A DNA stretch of 64,000 bases from Pseudomonadota bacterium (lineage in GTDB: Bacteria > Pseudomonadota > Gammaproteobacteria > Steroidobacterales > Steroidobacteraceae), in assembly GCA_023423935.1 (NCBI GenBank), contig JAFAEQ010000078.1:124001-188000 (forward strand), read 5' to 3'. The position numbers and the translations under genes were made by a program. The notes under the pieces are model-generated. The model searched no databases. It had not been told where the DNA came from and saw nothing but the letters and a program-made list of their open reading frames with translations. Positions 53,464 through 60,729 of this stretch are shown one piece after another (the first letter of the stretch is position 1; every line of letters begins with the position of its first letter).

Positions 53464-54036
53464 TCAGGGTTTGGTTTCGTTCCTGAGCTCACCCTCGGGA
53501 CTTCCCGTCGTCAGAAGGCGCCCCAGCCGCTTGACCTGCCCGGCGAGCACCTCATCGACCATGAGCGCCCAGTCCGATAACGGTCGGTCTGCCGCACCGC
53601 CCACGTTGTACACCATCGTTACTCGCGACCCGCCGCCCGCCGCTTCGATCGACCAGGTCATGCTGCCATTCACGCCGAACTCCTGCAGCGGACCCAACGC
53701 CCCGCCGAATCGCAGTGTCTTGGGCGGCTGCGCAAACAGCACTTCGAGATGTTTGACGCCTGCATACATGCCGAGCTTCTCGCAGAAGCAGCCACCAGGG
53801 ACCGGATCGAGGTTGAGATTGCGTGAATCGCCCGAGTAGGTGTGCTCGGGATCCCACCATCTGCCGACATCCGTAAGTCCCGCCCATGTAGTAGCGGGCG
53901 GGACGCCGGGTGCTTCAACCACCTGCCTGATGCTGAATCCGTTCGGTGAGACCAAGGAGATCTCCGCGTGCGACGTGGCTATGCCCGAGAACATCGCCAG
54001 GACCACGATGGCTGTGACATTCGCTGTCGCTCGCAT
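53464..54036 (-). CDS. Exported SRPBCC (START-like) protein
   Basis: A 190-residue protein with a signal peptide (TAIVVLAMFSGIATSHA) and a START/SRPBCC-type fold: IRQVVEAPGVPPATTWAGLTDVGRWWDPEHTYSGDSRNLNL, MTWSIEAAGGGSRVTMVYNVGG, and a long C-terminal helix MVDEVLAGQVKRLGRLL. Such domains bind hydrophobic ligands; an exported version may handle lipids or aromatics. The ATG at 54036 has a strong GGGAGG. It is divergent from folE. Confidence 0.82.
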   Translation of the reverse strand: MRATANVTAIVVLAMFSGIATSHAEISLVSPNGFSIRQVVEAPGVPPATTWAGLTDVGRWWDPEHTYSGDSRNLNLDPVPGGCFCEKLGMYAGVKHLEVLFAQPPKTLRFGGALGPLQEFGVNGSMTWSIEAAGGGSRVTMVYNVGGAADRPLSDWALMVDEVLAGQVKRLGRLLTTGSPEGELRNETKP

Positions 54037-54211
54037 GGCTGACCTCCCGCGTTCGGACGAATTATTCTGGATCGCGCCTGGGCAATGTTGCATGCAGAAG
54101 GCCCCCTCATGCCAGCGACTGTCGATCGGACGGGTCGCTTCCGCTACGATGCGCAGCCCGCCCGTCAAGGGATTGACGGATCCGCGCTTTTCTCAACTGC
54201 AGGGTGTCTCG

Positions 54212-54835
54212 ATGAAATCACGCCGCAAGCGTCCTTCCGAATCCGCCAGGCGCACCTCGTTCGAAGTGACCGAGGCGCAGGCTCAGGAAGCCATTCGCAC
54301 CCTGTTATTGTGGGCTGGCGACGATCCGACTCGCGAAGGTCTTCGCGACACGCCCGCGCGCGTCGTGCGCGCTTATCGCGACTGGTTCTCGGGCTACCTG
54401 AGCGATCCGTCCGACTATCTGCGTCGCACGTTCGAGGAAGTCGAAGGCTACGACGAGATGATCGTCCTGCGCGGGATCGAGTTCGAATCGCATTGCGAAC
54501 ATCACATGGCACCGATCATCGGCAGAGCGCACGTTGGCTATCTTCCCACCAACAAGATCGTCGGCATCAGCAAGCTCGCACGCGTGGTCGATGGCTACAG
54601 CCGTCGTTTCCAGGTGCAGGAGAAGCTCACCGCGCAAATCGCGCGATGCATCGATGAAGTGCTGAAACCCCGCGGTGTCGGCGTTGTCATCGACGCGACC
54701 CATCAGTGCATGACGACGCGCGGCGTACACAAGCGCGGCGTCTCGATGGTCACGAGCAAGATGGTCGGCACGTTCCGCGAAGACGCTCGCACACGCGCGG
54801 AGTTTCTGCGGTTCATCGAGATCGATGGCGTCTGA
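54212..54835 (+). CDS. folE: GTP cyclohydrolase I FolE
   Basis: First enzyme of tetrahydrofolate and related pterin synthesis, converting GTP to dihydroneopterin triphosphate. It has 207 residues. Zinc ligands are Cys and His in ESHCEHHMAPIIG and Cys in DATHQCMTTRGV; the GTP-binding KLARVVDGYSRRFQVQEKLT and the RGV(H)KRGVSM block are intact. The ATG at 54212 follows AGGGTG; the frame remains open far upstream over the SRPBCC gene but without conservation. No other folate gene is nearby. Confidence 0.96.
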   Translation: MKSRRKRPSESARRTSFEVTEAQAQEAIRTLLLWAGDDPTREGLRDTPARVVRAYRDWFSGYLSDPSDYLRRTFEEVEGYDEMIVLRGIEFESHCEHHMAPIIGRAHVGYLPTNKIVGISKLARVVDGYSRRFQVQEKLTAQIARCIDEVLKPRGVGVVIDATHQCMTTRGVHKRGVSMVTSKMVGTFREDARTRAEFLRFIEIDGV

Positions 54836-55203
54836 GCGTCAGCCGGCATCGATTTAACAGTTGTTATTCGCCCCGTGCTCAGGCGATTGCCTAACGCCTG
54901 AGCTCCGATTCGCCGACTCTGCGCCCGCTGTGACGCAGCTCTCGCAGGCCCGCGCCGCTTCGCCCTAGCATCGGACTTGTTGCCATCGATCCTGGAGGTC
55001 CAGGGAAGCTCTGATTTATCGACTTCCCTGACCTTCGCAAGTCTGCAACCGGTTGAAATGCTTCGGTGGGCGAAGCACCTGTTGTTGCAAATGGCGAGTT
55101 GATCAGAGATTCCCTAGTAGTGAACGCGCGCGCTGAATCCATCGGCCCTCCTGGCCGGCCGTTGACTGGAGCCCGGGCCGAGCACATTTCGCTCGAGTCC
55201 GGC
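54836..55203. other. 368-bp spacer with long hairpin
   Basis: Between folE and the next gene. It contains an imperfect long inverted repeat at 54997-55033 (GGTC-CAGGGAAG, 14-nt loop, CTTCCCTG-ACC). There is no T-run after it. In-frame GTG codons from 55066 could extend the following gene upstream by 46 residues of unremarkable sequence; I do not favour this. Confidence 0.4.
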
Positions 55204-55845
55204 ATGGATGTCGTCACACCGGTGCGCCATCCACATCGCAGGACATTAGCCACATTCAAGCTCCAAAGTGCGCTGCGCAGATCTTCCATCGAAGTGAATC
55301 TGCTCGAAGATCACTACGTGTCCGTCCGCTCGCAGATGCCGGGGCAGGACATCAAGAAGTACACGCTGGATCTGCGCTTCGCGAATCCGCGGCCCGTCAT
55401 CGTTCGACACATTGCCTGGATCGCACTCGCCTGCGCGATCGCATCGCTCGCCGCATCGATCGCGGCCTTCATATGGGCCGCGCGCGCCACAGCAGGCTGG
55501 ATTCACCCGGGCGCCTTCCTCGGTGGAGCGGCTTTGATCGCGACCGCATTGAGTGTGTGGCAATTCCTGCGCCGCACGACTGAATCGCTGCAGTTCACGA
55601 GCGTCCATGGCGCAGCGGTACTGGTGAACGTCACCGGCGCTATCGGCAACGCCAAATCAGGCCGACGCTTCTTTATCGAGCTCATCAAGAACATCAGCGC
55701 GGCCAAGAGCGCACGAGCGCAACCGAAGCAGCAGTTCCTGCGCGATGAAATGCGCGAGCATCATCGCCTGCGCGAACTGCGCATCCTTACGGAAAGCGAA
55801 TACGAAGCCAGCAAAGCGAGGATCCTCGCAGCGCACGGCAGCTAG
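55204..55845 (+). CDS. Two-helix membrane protein with SHOCT-like tail
   Basis: A 213-residue protein from ATG 55204. An N-terminal soluble part includes a small beta region (SSIEVNLLEDHYVSVRSQ), then two membrane helices (IAWIALACAIASLAASIAAFIWAA and FLGGAALIATALSVWQFL), a second beta-like region resembling a lipid-facing PH-type fold (TESLQFTSVHGAAVLVNVTGAIGNAK), and a C-terminal helix pair with LRELRILTESEYEASKARIL. That tail matches the SHOCT pattern (L-x-x-L-x-x-x-G/L-x-I/L-T-x-x-E-Y-E-x-x-K-x-x-L/I). The overall protein is not a family I know. It converges on the EEP gene across heptad array D. Confidence 0.65.
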   Translation: MDVVTPVRHPHRRTLATFKLQSALRRSSIEVNLLEDHYVSVRSQMPGQDIKKYTLDLRFANPRPVIVRHIAWIALACAIASLAASIAAFIWAARATAGWIHPGAFLGGAALIATALSVWQFLRRTTESLQFTSVHGAAVLVNVTGAIGNAKSGRRFFIELIKNISAAKSARAQPKQQFLRDEMREHHRLRELRILTESEYEASKARILAAHGS

Positions 55846-55860
55846 CGCGCGGCGCGCGCA

Positions 55861-55972
55861 ATTAGTAGGGAGCAGGGAGTAATGAGTAATGGACGGAAGG
55901 TTGGAGTCCGGCCGGATCTGACCCTCGCCCGCACTTCCCTATTCCTTCCCCGTACTCATCATTCGCTGTTCC
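55861..55972. repeat. Heptad-repeat inverted array D
   Basis: Left arm TTAGTAGGGAGCAGGGAGTA then ATGAGTAAT (55862-55890) with 7-bp spacing of GAG/TAG; right arm is the complementary type (ACTTCCCTATTCCTTCCCC and GTACTCATCATTCGCTGTTC, 55932-55970). Between them is the palindrome TCCGGCCGGA. It sits between convergent genes and touches the stop codon of the EEP gene. Confidence 0.75.
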
Positions 55973-56746
55973 CTATCCGCTACTGATCATTCTTTCCACG
56001 TCGATCACCGCCTTGACGGGTAGGTGATCGGAGGCGCGGCGGGCGAGCTCGCTGCGGTGGGTCTGGATCGACAGCAGTGCGGGCCGGGGGCGGACCCAGA
56101 TGCGCGTCAACGACAGAATCGGGGCGAACGAAGGGAATGCCGCGGGCGCGGGGGGCTCGCCGAACATGCGATGAGCATCGCGCAATGTTGCGGAATGCCG
56201 AAACCATTCGTTCATATCGCCCGCCAGCACGATGGGAATGTGCTGCGGAGATTCAGCCAGCGCCGCCATGAGTGAGCGCCATTGCACGCGTCGCTCGGCA
56301 CGGCGCAATCCAAGATGTGTCGCGATGAACCGCAGCGGCTGGCCTCTCACGTCCAACTGCACATCGAGCGCACCGCGCGGCTCGAACCATGAATGACTCA
56401 GATCATGGCGCCTTACGCTGATCACAGGAAATCGCGTGAGGATGGCGTTTCCGTACTCGCCCGTACGCCGCACGATGCGCAGACCGGGCACCGCCTGCAT
56501 GTCGAGCTCGCGCGCCAGGCGCTCCAACATCATCGACTCTTCGAGATCGCCCGGTTGATTGTCGACTTCCTGCAGCGCGTAGAGGTCGCAATTGAGCTCG
56601 CGCAGCACCTGCGCGACGCGCGACCAGCTACGGCGACCGTCCATACCGACGCCGCTGTGCAGATTGTAGGAACCGATGGAAATGCGCTGACCCGCCTGCT
56701 TCGCATCGGGTCGCGAGTCAGATGGTTTTGGGACGACCGATACCAT
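55973..56746 (-). CDS. Endonuclease/exonuclease/phosphatase family protein
   Basis: EEP-superfamily hydrolase of 257 residues with all family landmarks: ISIGSYNLHSGVG (Asn), YALQEVDNQP (Glu metal ligand), FIATHLGLRRAERRVQ (His), VLAGDMNEWFRH (Asp/Asn) and ASDHLPVKAVID (Asp-His). Substrate could be DNA, a phosphodiester lipid headgroup or a phosphoinositide-like lipid. The start overlaps the end of the phospholipase D-VTT gene by 29 bp, so the two are translated from one message, which favours a lipid-related role. Confidence 0.86.
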   Translation of the reverse strand: MVSVVPKPSDSRPDAKQAGQRISIGSYNLHSGVGMDGRRSWSRVAQVLRELNCDLYALQEVDNQPGDLEESMMLERLARELDMQAVPGLRIVRRTGEYGNAILTRFPVISVRRHDLSHSWFEPRGALDVQLDVRGQPLRFIATHLGLRRAERRVQWRSLMAALAESPQHIPIVLAGDMNEWFRHSATLRDAHRMFGEPPAPAAFPSFAPILSLTRIWVRPRPALLSIQTHRSELARRASDHLPVKAVIDVERMISSG

Positions 56747-59027
56747 GTCGCGAAGCAGGGGGATTGGCGGGAGTTCTTGTGACAGCGGAATCGGGCCGCA
56801 ACTCGGCAGCCGATCTCATCAGCCAGCGCCGGATCCACCACGTTGCGAATGCCATGATCGCGATGACACTGCCGATCAGCCAGTAATTCAGTTTCGCAGG
56901 ACTCTCCAGCGCCGCTTCGAGCTGATGACCGAACACCGTTGCTGCCAATGTGCCTGGCAACATTCCGATCGCGGTTCCCACCATGAAGTGCCACAGCTTG
57001 ATGCCGACCGCACCCGCGATCAGACCTTCGACTGTGAAGGGCGCAAGCGGCACCAGTCGCAACGCGGTGATGGCGATCAGACCGCGCCTTCGCAGCACCT
57101 GAATCACGTCGTTCAACTTGCGGCCTGCCAGACGACGGATGGTGTCGCGGTCGAGCTGCTGCCCGGCCACATACGTCACCCAGGCAGAAAATTCGAGTCC
57201 CAGCATGGCGTAGACGAATCCCATCCAGGGACCGAAGGCGACTACCGCAAAGAGCGTGATCGCCGAACGCGGAAACAGCACGATTGCCGCAGGCGTATAC
57301 GCGAGCATCGTGATCCACGGCGCCCACCAGTTACCGCCAAACTCGCGCGCCCAGCCGATGATCCGTCGCGCATCGAACAGATGCGAGGCGGGCGTCAGCT
57401 GCCACACTGCCGTGAGCGCGACGAATACGGCGGCGATCGCCGCAATCTTGCCCCACGCAGGTCCGGTATGCGGTTTCGGCGGAGCCTCCTCCTGCAACTG
57501 CGTATCGGAGCTGAAGATCTTCATCAGGTCGGCAAGGGCGACCGGCTTCTCGGGATCGGCAACGCTGATGACGTTGAGCATGCTCTGCGAGCCGGGCGGA
57601 CCATCCTCGAGCGGACGCAGCGTGCGTTCCTCGCGATGCAACTCATCGAGCGCTGCCCGCAACTGGCCCTTGCGTTGGATCACCTCGAGCACCTGCTGCG
57701 TCGAGGCGCCGAGATGCTCACCGAGAAGGCAGGCGCGCAACCGACGAATCGCTTCCCGCACATCGCTGCGGCCTTGCGCATGCATCGTCAGATCGCATTC
57801 GGTATCGAGCCCCATCGAGCGATTCGCGATGTTCGCCGAGCCGATGCGCACGATGTCATCGTCGATGATCATCATCTTCGAATGAACATCGATGCAGGTG
57901 TCTTCCTCGAGTCCCTCGATGAACGGATAGACGACCCGCAGCCGCTGGTGCTTGTCAGCCGCCTTCAACCGCGCAATCAACCGCGTGCGCAGCGCTTCCA
58001 TCGTGAGCTCTTCGAGCCAACCGTGACTGAGCTTGCGCAGTACGATGACGATCTCGGGCCCATCGGCTTCGCGCAGACGCGCCTCGAGCGCATCGCCGAC
58101 GCCGTTTGCCGTGAAATATTGATTCTCGATGTAGATGCACCTGCGCGCCGCCGCAATCATGTCCGCGTACAGCGCCTCGACCTCGCGCACACCCTCATGG
58201 CCGTTCACCGGCGGCGATGTGCGCGCGATTGCAATCTGCACATTCTCGACATCGGCACGAACCGACTCAGGCCACAGGCTTGCAGGCTTCGGACCCGCAC
58301 GTCGTCGACGCGGCAATCGCCATCGCGATGAGACTTCGTCGACCGGCTTGAGCGTGTCTCCTGTCGCGATGCGCCATCGCTCGCGCACCAGATTGCCCAG
58401 CGCATGCGCAACATCGCCTTCCACGAGCATCATCAGATCGTGAAATGGCGGATAGGCCACACCCTGCGCGACGCGTTGCGCCTGATTGGCCGCGTGCTCG
58501 CACGTATCCCAGCGTCGTGCGGTGAGATCGATGCCGCCGTTGAAAGCAATCGCATCGTCGATCACGACGATTTTCTGATGATGCGAGCCGCCCACGGGAT
58601 GCGTGTTGTCGTAGCGGAAATGCACGCGACGATGCGGCTTCCATCCGAGCCCATAGAGCGGCGCCCATTCGCGATCCATGCCGAAGATCATCGGGTAATC
58701 CCAGATCAGCACATGAATCTGCAGCTCGCGATTGTTCTGTACGAGATCGTTGAGAAATTCGCCGAGCAGCAGCTCGTGCCCGCCATTCTCTTCAGCGCAC
58801 AACAGGCGCGTGCGACTGTGAAAATCCCAACCCGTGATGAGAATCGAACGCTGCGCCTTGCGCGCGGCCTCAACGAAGGCTTTGAAGTACGCATCGCCGT
58901 CGACCAGAAATGCCGCCCGCGCGGCATCGTCCACCCGCCAGCAATTGCGACCGGGCTCGAATAACTTTGCAGGCGTTGGAAGGTCTGCAGCACTAAGTCT
59001 GGCTGTTCCCGCTGTCATTGCCGGCAA
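56718..59027 (-). CDS. Phospholipase D-like / VTT (DedA-like) fusion protein
   Basis: A 769-residue fusion. Residues about 30-480 form a phospholipase D-type phosphatidyltransferase with two HKD motifs, SHHQKIVVIDDAIAFNGG (about 153-170) and VHSKMMIIDDDIVRIGSAN (about 378-396). After a linker and a membrane helix (IAAIAAVFVALTAVWQL), residues about 570-740 are a VTT/DedA-like membrane domain (APWITMLAYTPAAIVLFPRSAITLFAVVAFG, GLIAITALRLVPLAPFTVEGLIAG). Such fusions could make or remodel anionic phospholipids and move them across the membrane; that is inference. ATG at 59027 or 59018. Confidence 0.9.
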   Translation of the reverse strand: MPAMTAGTARLSAADLPTPAKLFEPGRNCWRVDDAARAAFLVDGDAYFKAFVEAARKAQRSILITGWDFHSRTRLLCAEENGGHELLLGEFLNDLVQNNRELQIHVLIWDYPMIFGMDREWAPLYGLGWKPHRRVHFRYDNTHPVGGSHHQKIVVIDDAIAFNGGIDLTARRWDTCEHAANQAQRVAQGVAYPPFHDLMMLVEGDVAHALGNLVRERWRIATGDTLKPVDEVSSRWRLPRRRRAGPKPASLWPESVRADVENVQIAIARTSPPVNGHEGVREVEALYADMIAAARRCIYIENQYFTANGVGDALEARLREADGPEIVIVLRKLSHGWLEELTMEALRTRLIARLKAADKHQRLRVVYPFIEGLEEDTCIDVHSKMMIIDDDIVRIGSANIANRSMGLDTECDLTMHAQGRSDVREAIRRLRACLLGEHLGASTQQVLEVIQRKGQLRAALDELHREERTLRPLEDGPPGSQSMLNVISVADPEKPVALADLMKIFSSDTQLQEEAPPKPHTGPAWGKIAAIAAVFVALTAVWQLTPASHLFDARRIIGWAREFGGNWWAPWITMLAYTPAAIVLFPRSAITLFAVVAFGPWMGFVYAMLGLEFSAWVTYVAGQQLDRDTIRRLAGRKLNDVIQVLRRRGLIAITALRLVPLAPFTVEGLIAGAVGIKLWHFMVGTAIGMLPGTLAATVFGHQLEAALESPAKLNYWLIGSVIAIMAFATWWIRRWLMRSAAELRPDSAVTRTPANPPASRHGIGRPKTI

Positions 59028-59148
59028 ACGCCGGACGGCGCGGTTCTGTTCCGGTTTGAAACGGAGCGCGAGAACAGGCGCGGGATTTCGGTGAGTCCGA
59101 TGTCAGCTTAGCGTCAGGTGGTAGCCAAGACTGATTGAGAAACGAGAT

Positions 59149-59289
59149 CTCCACGGGGACCACAGGGTGCACGGGGATTTAAATGCGGATGCGCAGCCGC
59201 GCGATGTGGACCTGGTTTTAATTCGACATCAGTTATTACCCTGAGATGAGAAACAACAAGATGTACACGGGGAAGACAGGGATCACGGA
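59149..59289. repeat. Nonamer-repeat patches (ACGGGGA period 9)
   Basis: Two patches share a 9-bp period: CTCCACGGG GACCACAGG GTGCACGGG (59149-59175) and GTACACGGG GAAGACAGG GATCACGGA (59263-59289). The consensus is about G-N-N-N-A-C-R-G-G. About 87 bp of AT-richer sequence separates the patches. Confidence 0.75.
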
Positions 59290-59355
59290 GATTGAACAGC
59301 GCGCAGAGCCTGCGGACCGCGCGTGGTGACCTGTAATAGCCGATGCGGCGGTGAT

Positions 59356-59474
59356 GTCACCCCGGCGAAAGGCCTGGGGGTTACCCGGCGAAGGCCTGGG
59401 GGGTCACCCCGGCGAAGGCCGGGAGGTCAACCCAGCGAAGGCCTTGGGGGTCACCCCGGCGAAGGCCGGGGCCC
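59356..59474. repeat. Tandem 23-24 bp GC-rich repeat, five units
   Basis: Units begin at 59356, 59380, 59403, 59426 and 59450 with the form GTCACCCCGGCGAAGGCC plus 5-6 variable bases. Each contains CCCCGGCGAAGGCCGGGG-type dyad symmetry. The last unit runs into CCCATGCCCTGTGACCC and AATCCCGCGGGAGATCCCC, also palindromic. This resembles widely scattered proteobacterial intergenic palindromes, here amplified in tandem. Confidence 0.88.
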
Positions 59475-59686
59475 ATGCCCTGTGACCCACGGGAATCCCG
59501 CGGGAGATCCCCGCCTGCGCCGGATGACAATCAAAGCAGCGCTCTCGAGTCAGTCGTTCAGTCCGCGAGTTAACCTTACAAACTGTCAGACCAACGTCGC
59601 ACCCACAGAAGACGAGAAGGAACATCCGAAGCGATCGGGCTACGTATCGAGCGTAGCCCGGATGCGCCTGCTTCCTGGTCCTGCTC

Positions 59687-60559
59687 TCACCCGACGCCGT
59701 ACTTCTTGAACCACGCCAGCAGCTGATTCCATGCTTCCTTCGCGTCCGTCTCGTTGTAGCTGGGGCGATAGTCCGCGTGGAAGCCGTGATGTGCGTCTGG
59801 ATAAACGATGATCTCGACGGGCACCTTGGCTTTCTTCGCCGCGGCCCGCATTTGCTCTATCGATTCCAGCGGAATGCCGGTGTCCTTGCCGCCGTAGAGG
59901 CCAAGCACGGGGGCTTTCAGCTCGGCCGCGATGTCGACGGGATGTTTGGGAGTGAGATCGGACGGTGAGCCGACGAGTCTTCCGTACCACGCTGCGCCCG
60001 CTTTCAGGCGGTTGCTGTGCGCGGCGTAGAGCCACACGATCCGACCGCCCCAGCAGAATCCGGTAATGCCCAGCCGCGCAACGTCACCCTTGCCCGACTC
60101 CTTCGCGTACTCGACGGTCGCATCGAGATCGGACAATACCTGCGCATCGGGCACCTGCTGCACGACCTTCAGGATCTCTTCGATGGATGGCAGATTCGAA
60201 ACATCGCCCTGTCGTGCGTACAGCTCTGGAGCAATGGCGAAGTAACCGAGCTTCGCGAAGCGGCGGCAAACGTCTTTGATGTACTCATGCACGCCGAAAA
60301 TTTCCTGGACGACGAGTACGACCGGAAACGGACCGCCCTTGGCGGGCATGGCGCGATACGCAGGGATCTCGATATCGCCGGTGCGAACCTTCACTTCACC
60401 GGCGGTGAGCCCTGCATCATCGGTAGTGAGCGTCGCCTGCGCGATGGGTTGCACGGCAAGCGCAAAGCCCGATGCCAATCCTGTTTTCAGTACGCGGCGT
60501 CGCGTGACTTCGGTGCGGGCGAAAACATTGGCGATGTCATTGCGCGAATCTTCGCTCAT
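59687..60559 (-). CDS. Exported dienelactone hydrolase family protein
   Basis: A 290-residue alpha/beta hydrolase of the dienelactone hydrolase type. The N-terminus carries a twin-arginine-like signal (EVTRRRVLKTGLASGFALAVQPIAQA). Catalytic residues are Cys in ITGFCWGGRIVWLY, Asp in LYGGKDTGIP and His in DAHHGFHADYRP, as in Cys-type DLHs. IFGVHEYIKDVCRRFAKLGYFAIAPELYARQGD is a strong family block. ATG 60559 (MSEDSRND) is preferred to 60592. Natural substrate unknown; periplasmic location is inferred from the signal. Confidence 0.88.
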   Translation of the reverse strand: MSEDSRNDIANVFARTEVTRRRVLKTGLASGFALAVQPIAQATLTTDDAGLTAGEVKVRTGDIEIPAYRAMPAKGGPFPVVLVVQEIFGVHEYIKDVCRRFAKLGYFAIAPELYARQGDVSNLPSIEEILKVVQQVPDAQVLSDLDATVEYAKESGKGDVARLGITGFCWGGRIVWLYAAHSNRLKAGAAWYGRLVGSPSDLTPKHPVDIAAELKAPVLGLYGGKDTGIPLESIEQMRAAAKKAKVPVEIIVYPDAHHGFHADYRPSYNETDAKEAWNQLLAWFKKYGVG

Positions 60560-60729
60560 GGCGTGCAACTCCGATGCGGTGGGGAGTCGCAAGCATCGAC
60601 GCAGTCTTCATTCATTGCAACCGCGTCGATACAAGAGCGGATTAACGAAGCAGATCTGCGGCGCGCATGGTTCCAGAGCAGGCGAAGCCCATCGAGATGG
60701 ATTCCGCCTGCTTCTGTGTCGGGTCGTCT

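Larger units (their letters stand above)
59028..59686. other. 659-bp repeat-rich spacer
   Basis: No gene is supported. It contains two nonamer-repeat patches (59149-59175 and 59263-59289) and a tandem array of 23-24 bp units (59356-59474) followed by related palindromic sequence to about 59529. A plus-strand frame crossing the array (59323-59709) encodes only repeat-derived Gly/Pro/Arg sequence. Confidence 0.6.

Noticed and set aside
59356..59474. Considered whether the tandem repeat is a CRISPR array.
   Set aside because: Units are directly adjacent without unique spacers of 30 bp or so, and no cas gene is present.
59323..59709. Plus-strand frame crossing the tandem GC-rich repeats.
   Set aside because: Its product is only repeat-derived Gly/Pro/Arg sequence.
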